Source: Nitrospirota bacterium (GTDB taxonomy: Bacteria > Nitrospirota > JACRHL01). From it: 64,000 nt of DNA. Location: positions 1-64,000 of the forward strand of contig JACRHL010000010.1 in assembly GCA_016212085.1 (NCBI GenBank). The letters run 5' to 3'. Both the position numbers and the translations under genes were made by a program. Positions 24,624 through 32,316 of the stretch are shown here, piece after piece. The first letter of the stretch is position 1, and every line of letters begins with the position of its first letter. The notes under the pieces were generated by a model that was given only the letters and a program-made list of their open reading frames with translations, searched no databases and was not told where the DNA came from.

Positions 24624-25853
24624 TTGTTGGACATTTTTCAGGACAAAAAATTGTCCGAATCCTCTGACATCCTGGAACGGCTTACCGCGGATGGCGAACT
24701 GCGGATGGAAACCCATCGCTCCGGCCCCTTCACGTTCCGCATCGGCGTGGACCTGGAGGCATTGGCGCCCCTCATGGACCGGGTGGCCGATGCCCACGAG
24801 CGGCTCCGCAAGGTGCCCGTGCTTCCCGGCGTGGTCAACAGTCTGGAGCGGGAGGTGCTGGTTTCCAGCGTGTTCGGCACCAACACCATCGAGGGGGGCA
24901 CCCTGACCGAGGAGGAGACCGCCCGCGTGCTGGATGCGGACATCGATCCGGCCAGGGTGCGGGATGAAAAGGAGCGCCGGGTGGCCAACATCGACGCGGC
25001 CTACCGGGAGGCGGAGCGGCGCATGAAGGGCCGGAACCTCAAGCTGGCACCATCCCACCGCATCGCCCTCACGGAGGCGTTCTTTCTGGACCAGCACCGG
25101 CTCATCACCGAGGGGCTGACGCACCCGGACAACGTGCCCGGCCAATACCGCGACAACCCGAGGGATCGCCTGACGCGCGTGGGAGACGCCGATCACGGGG
25201 GTGTCTACACGCCGCCCAAGTGCCTGGACGACATCCGGACGCTGATGGCCGCCTTCTTGGCGTGGAGCGCCAGCCAGCCGGTGCTGGTGCTCCCCCCCGT
25301 CATCCGCGCGCCGCTGATCCACTACTACTTCGAGCGCATCCATCCGTTCTGGGACGGCAACGGCCGCGTGGGCCGGGTGGCGGAGGCTGCGGTGATGATG
25401 GGAGAGGGGTACCAACTGTCGCCGTTTGCCATGTCCAATTACTACCTGGGGCGGCTGGACGAATATTTTGCCGTGTTCCGGCAGGCGGAGCAGGCGGAAA
25501 AGAAACACGATCCGCACCCCAACACGCCGTTCGTGTCGTTCTTCCTGAACGGGCTGTTGGCCACCGTGAACCGCCTCCACGACCGCATGAACGAACTGCT
25601 GGGCGATGTGCTGCTCCAGAACATGGTCACCCAGATGCTGCACGAGCGGAAGCTCAACGCCCGGCAGTTCACCATCCTCCAAAACCTGCCTTCCGAGGGG
25701 ATGACGCAACGCGAACTGCGTGACGCGCCGTGGTACCAGTCGCTCTATCTCAGATTCACGGACAAAACCCGCGACCGGGACATGGGGCGACTCAGGGAAC
25801 TGAGCCTGGTCTCCGTCGACGACCGGGGCCGCATCGCCTGCCGCCGCCTGTAG
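24624..25853 (+). CDS. Fic family protein (AMP-transferase fold) with inhibitory helix and winged helix
   Basis: The product (up to 409 residues) has the complete Fic motif HPFWDGNGRVGR near residue 240, which transfers AMP or a related group from a nucleotide to a target hydroxyl. The self-inhibitory motif (S/T)xxxE(G/N) is present near residue 90 (TNTIEG), making this an N-terminally inhibited Fic protein. The C-terminal 70 residues resemble a winged helix (MTQRELRDAPW). The start is uncertain: TTG at 24624 or 24627, or ATG at 24704. The upstream 60 bp are AT-rich, and the palindrome GGACAAAAAATTGTCC (24641-24656) falls at the beginning of the frame. It may act as autoregulator; the target is unknown. 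Confidence 0.9.
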   Translation: MLDIFQDKKLSESSDILERLTADGELRMETHRSGPFTFRIGVDLEALAPLMDRVADAHERLRKVPVLPGVVNSLEREVLVSSVFGTNTIEGGTLTEEETARVLDADIDPARVRDEKERRVANIDAAYREAERRMKGRNLKLAPSHRIALTEAFFLDQHRLITEGLTHPDNVPGQYRDNPRDRLTRVGDADHGGVYTPPKCLDDIRTLMAAFLAWSASQPVLVLPPVIRAPLIHYYFERIHPFWDGNGRVGRVAEAAVMMGEGYQLSPFAMSNYYLGRLDEYFAVFRQAEQAEKKHDPHPNTPFVSFFLNGLLATVNRLHDRMNELLGDVLLQNMVTQMLHERKLNARQFTILQNLPSEGMTQRELRDAPWYQSLYLRFTDKTRDRDMGRLRELSLVSVDDRGRIACRRL

Positions 25854-25970
25854 GCGCGGTGTGTGCCATATACCCGCCGTCTCCGGAGCCGGGCCCCGCG
25901 GAACCCGTTCCGTGCCTGTTGCCCGATTCCCATATCCGCCCCCGCCCCGCACCTGCTACGCTAACCCCCC

Positions 25971-26453
25971 ATGGAACCCGAGGCCCTCAAGGACATCACC
26001 GCCATTTTGCAGGCGGCCATCTCGCCGGTGGCGCTGTTGTCCGGGGTGGGCCTGCTGTTGCTGTCGCTCACCAACCGCTGGGGGCGGGTGGCGGATCGGG
26101 CGCGGGCCCTGAGCGAGCAGCGTCACACGGCGGCGCCGGAGGAGATCGACAACCTGGATACCCAGACCCGCATCCTTTACCGGCGCGCCCGGATCCTGCG
26201 CGCCTCCATCAGCCTGGCTGCCGCCAGCATCCTGTTCGCAAGCCTGCTGATCGTCGCCCTGTTTCTCGCCTACCTGTTCCAGGTGTCGGTGCGGTTCTGG
26301 CTGATCGGCCTGTTCGCGGTGAGCTTCGCCGCCCTGATCCCCTCGATCCTCCTGCTGATGCAGGACGCGGGCATGTCCCTGCGCGCCCTGCGCCTGGAGC
26401 TGGACGCCCACCACGCCCGCGGCGCCCACGGGCCGCCGGACGGCAGCCCGTAG
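25971..26453 (+). CDS. DUF2721 family inner-membrane protein
   Basis: A 160-residue protein of the DUF2721 family, recognised from ITAILQAAISPVALLSGVG, the following LTNRWGRVADRARAL and two further hydrophobic helices (about residues 80-105 and 110-127). The layout is one helix, a charged cytoplasmic loop, then a hairpin of two helices. The function of the family is unknown. The stop codon TAG shares its last base with the first base of a mobile element copy (26453-26616), and the target duplication CGTA preserves the stop. It is probably a single-gene unit. Confidence 0.88.
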   Translation: MEPEALKDITAILQAAISPVALLSGVGLLLLSLTNRWGRVADRARALSEQRHTAAPEEIDNLDTQTRILYRRARILRASISLAAASILFASLLIVALFLAYLFQVSVRFWLIGLFAVSFAALIPSILLLMQDAGMSLRALRLELDAHHARGAHGPPDGSP

Positions 26454-26616
26454 GGCACCTCTATTAACCTGCTGCACGCCCCGATTGCTGCGTTGGGCGG
26501 TGCTCGAACCTTCGCCTATCACCATGATATGTCTCGGGTTCTGCGCGGCGTAACGGTGCCGCTCCGCTCGGGGCGCCTTGCACTCGGGGCGCTCGCGACG
26601 GTTAATAGAAGTGCCC
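26453..26616. mobile_element. MITE-like element R1, copy 1 (164 bp)
   Basis: The element begins GGGCACCTCTATTAACC and ends with the inverse (GGTTAATAGAAGTGCCC, one mismatch). It is flanked by the 4-bp direct repeat CGTA (26449-26452 and 26617-26620). It encodes no transposase. The interior is a long imperfect palindrome. The insertion sits exactly at the stop codon of the DUF2721 gene. Three more copies lie at 28304, 30157 and 41923. Confidence 0.92.
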
Positions 26617-26719
26617 CGTAGATTCGGGCAGAATGCAACGCCGCCCGACGCCCGGCCGCAACCTACATCCCCCTTGCCATCCCCCCCGGTTGCGCCCAGG
26701 ATAGGGCCGGGCCCGCCTG

Positions 26720-27352
26720 ATGTTCCGGCGTCCCGGACCGGGAGGGGCCGTGCAACGCGAGATCGACGTTCTGCTCAAGCGCCTGCGCGCGTTCGAGGAC
26801 CAGTGGGAGCAGCGGGCGGCGGCCCGGCAGGCGGCGTTCCGCTACCGGGTGGAGCGGGGGCGGGTGGTGTTCGAGGAGACGGTCGCCCGGCGCCACCAGC
26901 AGTTGCGCATGGGGGTGTTGCGCTTTCTGCGCACGTCGCCCCTGTCGGCCCTGGTCACGGCGCCGGTGCTGTATGCGGGCATCGTGCCGCTGGCGTTGCT
27001 GGACCTGTTCGTGACGGTCTTTCAGCGGGTGTGCTTCCCGTTCTGGGGCATCCTCCGCGTGCGGCGGGCGGCGTACATCGCCGTCGACCGCCACCACCTG
27101 CGCTACCTGAACGCCATCGAGAAGCTCAACTGCCTGTACTGCGGCTACGCCACCGGCCTGATCGCCCTGTGCCGCGAGGTGGCCGGGCGCACGGAGCAGT
27201 ATTGGTGCCCCATCAAGCACGCCCGCCGCATCCGGCCGCCCCACGGGCGCTATCGTGATTTTCTGGACTATGGCGACGGGGACGGCTACCGCGACGGCCT
27301 CGAATCGCACCGGGATGCCCTGCGCAAGGCGCCCCCGGAGGACGGGGAATAG
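26720..27352 (+). CDS. Conserved membrane-associated protein with Cys motif
   Basis: A 210-residue protein with a helical, charged N-terminal third, one or two hydrophobic segments (about residues 79-97), and a conserved-looking C-terminal part. The latter has an aromatic, charged stretch (AAYIAVDRHHLRYLNAIEKL), then NCLYCGY and YWCPIKHAR. The cysteines (CxxC plus a later Cys) could bind metal. I know this as a conserved proteobacterial family without assigned function. The start at ATG 26720 is chosen as the first in frame, and an internal GTG near 26750 is possible. It is convergent with the cupin gene across a strong hairpin. Confidence 0.75.
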   Translation: MFRRPGPGGAVQREIDVLLKRLRAFEDQWEQRAAARQAAFRYRVERGRVVFEETVARRHQQLRMGVLRFLRTSPLSALVTAPVLYAGIVPLALLDLFVTVFQRVCFPFWGILRVRRAAYIAVDRHHLRYLNAIEKLNCLYCGYATGLIALCREVAGRTEQYWCPIKHARRIRPPHGRYRDFLDYGDGDGYRDGLESHRDALRKAPPEDGE

Positions 27353-27488
27353 GGGGCCGACCGGGCCACCGCAAAATGTTGTTTTGCGACGCACCCGCGC
27401 TTCCGGCACAGGGATGTGCCGGCGGATTGCGAGCGCGTAAGCGCCCGGAATCCGGAGAAATCGGAAAACCGCGATGTTCCGGTTTCGA

Positions 27489-27520
27489 GTTGAAAAAGTC
27501 CATGGAAGGACTTTTTCAAC
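27489..27520. terminator. Bidirectional hairpin terminator
   Basis: GTTGAAAAAGTCC (27489-27501) is perfectly reversed at 27508-27520 with a 6-nt loop. It lies between two convergent genes (ends 27352 and 27527). The arm contains a run of five T on either strand, so it can serve both directions, though the T-run is inside the stem rather than after it. Confidence 0.7.
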
Positions 27521-27526
27521 ATCCAG

Positions 27527-28084
27527 CTAGACCGTCCGCGCCTGGGCGGTGATGCGTTCGATGGCCCGGTCGCGGGCCTTTTGCAGGGTGTCCAGGTCGG
27601 CCAGGGCGGGGGGGTGCCAGTTCTGGGCGGCCAGGGCGTCCCAATCCTCGGCGAACACCACCGCGTCCTCGTAGCGCAGGGTGCCGTTCTCCGTGTGGAA
27701 CACATAGCCGGGGGTGCAGGCGTGGAGCATGCGGCAGGGGCGCTGCCGGTCCGGGTTGACGAGCTGCATGAAGTCGCCGGGGGCCGTTTCCAGCGCCTGA
27801 CCGGCGAGCAGGGTGAGGCGCTGCGGCGCCGCGTCGGCCGCGCCCTTGACGATCATGGTCACGGGGCCCGACAGCACCCAGGTGATCTGCCGCACGAACG
27901 GCAGCACGTGGATGCGCGACGAGCGCCCGGCGCGCAGCTCGCCCAGGGCCACGCTCATCCGCCCGTCCGCGTCCGGCTCCGGGGCGGTGGCGCCGGACAG
28001 GGGCTCGAACGGGTTGAACACGGGGGCGACGCGGGTACCGTCGGGCATGTCGAACAGCTTGCCGGGGGTGATGACGCGGGCCAT
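27527..28084 (-). CDS. Cupin-like hypothetical protein
   Basis: A 185-residue soluble protein. The middle part (VALGELRAGRSSRIHVLPFV, then VLSGPVTMIVKG and ALETAPGDFMQL) has the spacing of a cupin barrel: a strand pair, a Gly-Pro turn and a second 'PGD' motif. Metal-binding His residues are not clearly conserved. ATG 28084 follows AGGAGTGTTGC, a good ribosome site. The gene is alone on its strand. A sugar-isomerase-like or sensor role is possible; the sequence does not decide. Confidence 0.65.
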   Translation of the reverse strand: MARVITPGKLFDMPDGTRVAPVFNPFEPLSGATAPEPDADGRMSVALGELRAGRSSRIHVLPFVRQITWVLSGPVTMIVKGAADAAPQRLTLLAGQALETAPGDFMQLVNPDRQRPCRMLHACTPGYVFHTENGTLRYEDAVVFAEDWDALAAQNWHPPALADLDTLQKARDRAIERITAQARTV

Positions 28085-28259
28085 GCAACACTCCTGTTCA
28101 GGAAAAAGTGGGACCCAGCGGCCATTCTACCCCCTTTTCCGTTCAGGGATAATTAAAGGCGGGGGGTGGCCGTTTTCCGCGCCGTGTCGTAGCATCGAAA
28201 AAAGCGGACCGCCGTGCGCCATGTGGGGTGGATGGCGGCCTTTCCTCCGGCCTTCGAGA

Positions 28260-29570
28260 ATGCGCCCTCCCGTGACACGATCGGCATCGCTCCGCTTAGC
28301 CCTGGGCACCTCCATTAACCTGCTGCGCGCCCCGATTGCTGCGTTGGGCGGTGCTCGAACCCTCGCCTATCACCATGATATGTCTCGGGTTCTGCGCTCC
28401 GTCCGCCTTGCACTCAGGGCGCTCGCGACGGTTAATAGAGGTGCCCCCCTGTGCGCCCTGGCGCTGGCCGCGTTGGTGGCGGGCTGCGCCGGCGGCCCGC
28501 CGGCACCGGAGCGGCTGGAGCGCGCCGCCCAGGAGGCGCGCGTGGCCTTTGCCACCGGCCAGAAGCTGCTCCGGGAGGGGCGGGCCGAAAAGGCCACCGT
28601 GTGGATCCGCCGCGCCGCCCTGGAGGGCAACCCGGACGCCCAGCGCTGGCTGGCCGCCGCCTATACCCAGGGCATCTACGGCCTGCCGCAGGACGGCGAC
28701 GAGGCGCTGTACTGGTTCCACCGCTTCCGCGCCCAGGTGCCGTCGGGCCCGGTGCTGGTGCTGGTGGAGCCGGGCGACCTGCCCGCGCCCCTGGAGGAGC
28801 GCGACACCCGCGCCGTGCGGCGCCTGCGCGAGCGGGTCGAGGCGGGCGATACCGAGGCCCGCTATCGGCTGGCGGAGCTGTATCACGAGGGGGTGGCGCT
28901 GCCGGTGGACGACGTGGAGGCGGCCGACCTGCTGAAGGGTGCCGCCGCCCAGGGCCACGCGGAGGCGGCGCGCCTGCTGGGGCTGCTCTACCGCGACGGC
29001 AGGGGGGTGGTGCAGGACGGCACGCTGGCGGTGCGCTGGCTCACGGTGGCCGCCGACCCGGGGCACGACGGCGCCCAGTTCGACCTGGCGGAGATGTACG
29101 ACCTGGGCCTGGCGGTGGCCCGGGACAGCTCCAGGGCCTTCGAGTGGTACACCCGGGCGGCGGCGCGCGGCCACACGGTGGCGCGCTACCGGCTGGCCCG
29201 GCGCTACCAGTATGGCGACGGCGTGGCGCGCGACGCGGAGCAGGCGGCGCGCTGGTACCAGCGTGCCGCGGAGCAGGGCCACGCCCCCTCGCAGATCCAG
29301 CTTGCCGCCATGTACCTGAAGGGCGAGGGGGTGCGGCCGGACGGCAAGGAGGCGGCCCACTGGTTGCAGCAGGCGGCCCTTTCCGGCGCCCGCGAGGCGC
29401 ACCTGCTGCTGGGCATGATGTACGCCCAGGGGCAGCTCATCCCCCAGGACTACGCGTTCGCCCGCGCCTACCTGGCCGAGGCGGCCAAGCTGGGCGACAC
29501 CCAGGCGCAGGCGGTGCTCGACTGCCTGCTCGACTGGGGCTGCCGCGAGCGCCAGTATCCGCCCAAGTAG
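28260..29570 (+). CDS. Sel1-repeat lipoprotein with mobile element inserted in its signal peptide
   Basis: The mature part has about seven Sel1 (TPR-like) repeats, for example AQFDLAEMYDLGLAVARDSS and YRLARRYQYGDGVARD, and probably binds other proteins at the outer membrane. The signal peptide is split. ATG 28260 begins MRPPVTRSASLRLAL, then 49 codons derived from a mobile element follow, then CALALAALVAGC with the lipobox cysteine. Removing the element and one 4-bp target copy (147 bp) restores a normal signal peptide in frame. The frame stays open through the element, and an ATG inside it (28380) would give a 36-residue signal peptide with an Arg-rich start. Which start is used, and whether export still works, is unknown. 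Confidence 0.85.
   Translation: MRPPVTRSASLRLALGTSINLLRAPIAALGGARTLAYHHDMSRVLRSVRLALRALATVNRGAPLCALALAALVAGCAGGPPAPERLERAAQEARVAFATGQKLLREGRAEKATVWIRRAALEGNPDAQRWLAAAYTQGIYGLPQDGDEALYWFHRFRAQVPSGPVLVLVEPGDLPAPLEERDTRAVRRLRERVEAGDTEARYRLAELYHEGVALPVDDVEAADLLKGAAAQGHAEAARLLGLLYRDGRGVVQDGTLAVRWLTVAADPGHDGAQFDLAEMYDLGLAVARDSSRAFEWYTRAAARGHTVARYRLARRYQYGDGVARDAEQAARWYQRAAEQGHAPSQIQLAAMYLKGEGVRPDGKEAAHWLQQAALSGAREAHLLLGMMYAQGQLIPQDYAFARAYLAEAAKLGDTQAQAVLDCLLDWGCRERQYPPK
28304..28446. mobile_element. MITE-like element R1, copy 2 (143 bp), in frame inside a gene
   Basis: Ends are GGGCACCTCCATTAACC and GGTTAATAGAGGTGCCC. The target duplication CCCT occurs at 28300-28303 and 28447-28450. This short form lacks 21 bp present in copies 1 and 3. 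Length plus duplication is 147 bp, that is 49 codons, and neither the inserted frame nor the junctions create a stop in the host gene. Confidence 0.94.
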
Positions 29571-29576
29571 GGGCGC

Positions 29577-29737
29577 CGCGCCACCCATCCAATGGGGCGC
29601 CCGTCCGCGCGGTGGCCCGATTGCCCTTGTCATCCGCCGGTCACCCGCCCCACGGTGCGCCGCGCGCCGCCCATCCAAGGGGGCGCCAGCCCGCGCGGTG
29701 GCCTGACTCCCCTTGTCATCCGCCGGTCATCCGCCCG
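29577..29737. repeat. Dispersed repeat R3, two tandem copies
   Basis: Two 75-bp units (29577-29651 and 29663-29737) are about 85 percent identical and share CGCGCGGTGGCC and CATCCGCCGGTCA. Related units occur at 62971-63141, and inverted cores (TCAGGCCACCGCGCG) occur near 53978 and 54363. They sit between genes. The second copy ends just before the ferredoxin gene and may overlap its promoter. Confidence 0.75.
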
Positions 29738-29748
29738 TATACTAAAAG

Positions 29749-30081
29749 ATGCCGTTTGATCCGGGAGAGATGCCGAGGGTGGCGCGCCACGTGTTCGTGT
29801 GCACGGCGCCCGCGTGTGCCGACGCGGGGGCGGAGGCCACCTACAGGGCGCTGAAGCAGCGCGCCAGGCACATCGAGGGGGTGGAGGGGGTGTGGGTGAA
29901 CCGCTCCGGCTCGGTGGGGGGGTGCGCGCACGGCCCGTTGGTGGTCATCTACCCGGAGGGCATCTGGTACCACCACGTGACCTGCGACAAGGTGGACGAG
30001 CTGATCCGCCGCCATTTTCAGAACGGCGAGATCATCAGCGAGTGGCTGTTCCACCGCACGGAGGGGTGCCCCTGCATGTAG
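29749..30081 (+). CDS. Thioredoxin-like [2Fe-2S] ferredoxin
   Basis: A 110-residue protein of the thioredoxin-fold [2Fe-2S] ferredoxin family. Cysteines at 18, 23, 59 and 79 have the spacing of the cluster ligands (HVFVCTAPAC, GGCAHGPLVVIYPEG, HHVTCDKVDEL). The C-terminus adds CPC. Proteins of this type act as small electron carriers or cluster carriers in the cytoplasm. ATG 29749 is the first start in frame; ATG 29770 is an alternative. It is a single gene between two repeat elements, R3 upstream and an R1 copy downstream. Confidence 0.88.
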   Translation: MPFDPGEMPRVARHVFVCTAPACADAGAEATYRALKQRARHIEGVEGVWVNRSGSVGGCAHGPLVVIYPEGIWYHHVTCDKVDELIRRHFQNGEIISEWLFHRTEGCPCM

Positions 30082-30156
30082 GGGGGGCCGGCCATGCCCT
30101 TGCGCGGGGTGTTTTTTCCGCCGATAAGATGGTGGTATTGCCCTGATTCAAGACAA

Positions 30157-30320
30157 GGGCACCTCTATTAACCTGCTGCGCGCTCCGATTGCTGCGCCCA
30201 GCGGTGCTCGAACCCTTGCCTATCACCAAGATATGTCTCGGGTTCTGCGCGGCGTAACGGTGCCGCTCCGCTCGGGGCGCCTTGCACTCGGACCGCTCGC
30301 GACGGTTAATAGAGGTGTCC
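30157..30320. mobile_element. MITE-like element R1, copy 3 (164 bp)
   Basis: It begins GGGCACCTCTATTAACC and ends GGTTAATAGAGGTGTCC (one mismatch in the outer arm). The target duplication ACAA lies at 30153-30156 and 30321-30324. The right-hand ACAA touches the AGGAGG ribosome site of the pentapeptide gene, so the element separates that gene from any older promoter. The open frame in the element runs in phase into the gene. Confidence 0.93.
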
Positions 30321-30334
30321 ACAAGGAGGCTCCC

Positions 30335-30736
30335 ATGGCCGACGGCTTCGCCACCAAACCGACCCACGCCACCATCCCCGACACCTGGAGTGCCGAGGGC
30401 CCCGCCTGCACCGAGGGCCCCAGCGAGCTCTCGGAGATGCTGCGCCACGGCTGCTACGACGATTTCAACGCCAACGTGGCCAAGTGCGGCTCGGCCAACC
30501 TGGTCGGCGCCAACCTGCGCATGGCCGACCTGACCCGCGCCAACCTGAAGGGGGCGGACCTTAGGAACGCCTACCTGCGCGCCTGCGACCTGCGCGGCCA
30601 GGACCTTTCGGGGTGCAACCTGGACGGGGCCAGCCTGCACGACGCCAAGGTGAGCGGCGTGCTGTTTCCCGCCAACCTGGACGCCCAGGAGATCATCATG
30701 AGCGTGGAGCTGGGCACGCGCATGCGCGTCCGCTAG
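30335..30736 (+). CDS. Small pentapeptide-repeat protein
   Basis: A 133-residue protein. ATG 30335 has an ideal AAGGAGG site six nt upstream. After a 60-residue leader part, tandem A(D/N)LxX repeats run from about residue 58 (ANLVGANLRMADLTRANLKG) to residue 100, which would fold as a right-handed four-sided helix, followed by a short C-terminal tail. No signal peptide is seen. The function is unknown; some pentapeptide proteins mimic DNA, others scaffold. A decayed copy of its 3' end lies downstream at 31273-31390. Confidence 0.85.
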   Translation: MADGFATKPTHATIPDTWSAEGPACTEGPSELSEMLRHGCYDDFNANVAKCGSANLVGANLRMADLTRANLKGADLRNAYLRACDLRGQDLSGCNLDGASLHDAKVSGVLFPANLDAQEIIMSVELGTRMRVR

Positions 30737-31002
30737 CGCGGCCCACCCGCGCGGAAAGGCCGCGCCTCGGGCGCCCGGCGTATCCGCCGAGGGGGGAGGG
30801 GAAGATGAACAGACCACGCCTCCGCACCGGCGTGCTGCGCCGCGCCTGGCGCTCGTGGGTGCGGCCGCGCCAGGCCCGTCACGTAAAGGATAGCAGATAG
30901 GCGGCGTCCTACCCTCCTGGAGTGCCTGAACAAGGGCCGGGTGGGGAAGCTGTTATGGGGAAGGTGGGGCCCTCTCTCCCCACCGCGGCGGGGTGGGCGC
31001 CC

Positions 31003-31034
31003 GGCACCGGCCGGGCCGCGGCCCGGCCGGTGCC
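31003..31034. terminator. 32-bp perfect palindrome, terminator-like
   Basis: The 32 bases starting GGCACCGGCCGGGCC read the same on both strands. A hairpin of 14 bp or more would form in RNA from either direction. There is no T-run. It lies between convergent genes. Confidence 0.55.
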
Positions 31035-31146
31035 TGCTCACCTTACCATGGCGGCGTCCGGAGTGGGCGGCGTCACCCCGGCCCGCCGCATCGCCGCCCC
31101 CTGGGCGCTCACCGGGCTTGCGCGCCCGGGGCGGAACCCGTCAGCG

Positions 31147-31216
31147 GCCGTCCGGCACCGCGAACACGGTCACCCGTTCCGGGTGCTGCCGCGCCACCTC
31201 GGCGGGAACCACCGCC
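31147..31216 (-). pseudogene. Remnant of the 3' end of the phosphate-binding-like gene
   Basis: Seventy bases are identical to 31415-31484 except at two positions. The intact gene's end lies 200 bp to the right in the same orientation. The flanks share no further similarity, so this is a fragment without a function of its own. Confidence 0.8.
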
Positions 31217-31272
31217 GGAACGGCATGCCTGATACCTGCGTGCCCGCGACCCGCGCTCCCAGGAGCCTTCCG

Positions 31273-31390
31273 GGGGACAAGCTGGACGGGGCCTGCGCGA
31301 CGCCAAGGCGGGCGGCGTGCCGCTTCCAGCCTGGATGGCCCGGCAGATCATCATGATGCGTGGAGCCGGGCACGGGTGTGCGCGTCAGCG
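31273..31390 (+). pseudogene. Remnant of the 3' end of the pentapeptide gene
   Basis: Similar to 30611-30733 with several small gaps and substitutions; GATCATCATGA and CTGGACGGGGCC are preserved. The frame is broken. Its right end runs into the stop region of the 31385-31876 gene. Confidence 0.75.
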
Positions 31391-31876
31391 CCCGGCGACC
31401 GCGGCGGACCGCTCGCCGTCCGGCACCGCGAACACGGTCACCAGTTCCGGGTGCTGCCGCGCCACCTCGGCGGGCACCACCGCCAGCGCCCCGGGGGTGG
31501 CGCTCACGTGCCGCAGCAGGTCGGCTTCGTTGTCCACGAAGATGGGGGGGGCCGCGTCGCCCCGGAACACCACGCGGATCCAGTGGGCGTTGAAGCGGCT
31601 TTCGGAGATCTTCAGCATCCGGTCGATGAAGCGGCTTTCCACCGGATCGTCGCCGTGGCGCAGCACCAGGGTGACGTGGGTCTTCCTCACCTGGGTGGTT
31701 TCACCCAGGAACAGGGCCCGCACCTGGGTGGCGTCGATGGGGACGGAAAAGGTGCCCGGCCGCGCCACCAGCACCGGTTCCCCGGCATGGGCCAGAGCCG
31801 GCGCCAACGTCAGCAGGGCAGTCAACAGCGCCCGGCGTACCAGGGGGGATGCGGGGTGGAATGGCGGGCGGTTCAC
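31385..31876 (-). CDS. PstS-like periplasmic phosphate-binding-type protein, gene 2 of pair
   Basis: A 163-residue secreted protein with a signal peptide (RRALLTALLTLAPALAHA, cleavage after residue 31). It matches the small PstS-like domain family: VRALFLGET near residue 53, RFIDRMLKIS, NAHWIRVVFRGD, and PGALAVV near the end. Such truncated binding proteins occur next to porins and respiratory genes. Its ATG overlaps the end of the preceding paralogous gene by 4 bp. Ligand residues cannot be judged; phosphate binding is family knowledge. Confidence 0.82.
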   Translation of the reverse strand: MNRPPFHPASPLVRRALLTALLTLAPALAHAGEPVLVARPGTFSVPIDATQVRALFLGETTQVRKTHVTLVLRHGDDPVESRFIDRMLKISESRFNAHWIRVVFRGDAAPPIFVDNEADLLRHVSATPGALAVVPAEVARQHPELVTVFAVPDGERSAAVAGR

Positions 31877-32316
31877 GGTGTCGGCTCCATTTCGAGGTGT
31901 TTGATTTCCGGGGGCAGCGGCGTGCCGGCGGGCACGAAGCCGATGGCGCCGGGGGTGCGGGCCACATAATCCAGCAGCATGGCCGCCGTGCCGTACAGGC
32001 GCGGCGGCGCCACGGCGTGGGTCATGGTTTCGTTGATCCAGTAGGCGGTCATCCGTTCCACGGTGCTGTTCAGGATGCGGCCGTAGAAGCCTTCGCGCAG
32101 GGCCGGGTCGCCGGTCATCTCCACCACGGCGATGGGGGTGCCGTCGGCCCAGTGGGTCTGCTTTTTCAGGAACACGCGGCGCAGCTCCGCCGCCGACAGG
32201 GCGTCCACGGGCACGGCCCGGTGGGCGACCACGGCGAAGCCGGCGGTCTGCGCCGGCACCGCGAGCGGTGCCGCCAGGAGCAGGGCGATCAACATGAGCA
32301 GGCGCGGGATGGCCAT
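31873..32316 (-). CDS. PstS-like periplasmic phosphate-binding-type protein, gene 1 of pair
   Basis: A 147-residue secreted protein with a signal peptide (LLMLIALLLAAPLAVPAQ) and the same domain as the next gene: ELRRVFLKKQTHWADG, REGFYGRILN, MTAYWINETM and PGAIGFVPAG. ATG 32316 overlaps the stop of the porin gene by one base (TGATG). The two paralogues and the porin form one minus-strand operon. They probably arose by duplication, but have diverged strongly. Confidence 0.85.
   Translation of the reverse strand: MAIPRLLMLIALLLAAPLAVPAQTAGFAVVAHRAVPVDALSAAELRRVFLKKQTHWADGTPIAVVEMTGDPALREGFYGRILNSTVERMTAYWINETMTHAVAPPRLYGTAAMLLDYVARTPGAIGFVPAGTPLPPEIKHLEMEPTP

Larger units (their letters stand above)
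30737..31384. other. Gene-poor region with remnants of a decayed tandem duplication
   Basis: No intact gene is seen. The segment holds a 32-bp palindrome, a 70-bp copy of the 3' end of the phosphate-binding-like gene (31147-31216), and a copy of the 3' end of the pentapeptide gene (31273-31390). The order, pentapeptide end then binding-protein end, occurring twice in a row, is what a tandem duplication of this stretch would leave. Confidence 0.7.

Noticed and set aside
24641-24656. GGACAAAAAATTGTCC palindrome at the start of the Fic frame as a confirmed operator
   Set aside because: A single short palindrome with no second site cannot be assigned; it is only noted with the gene.
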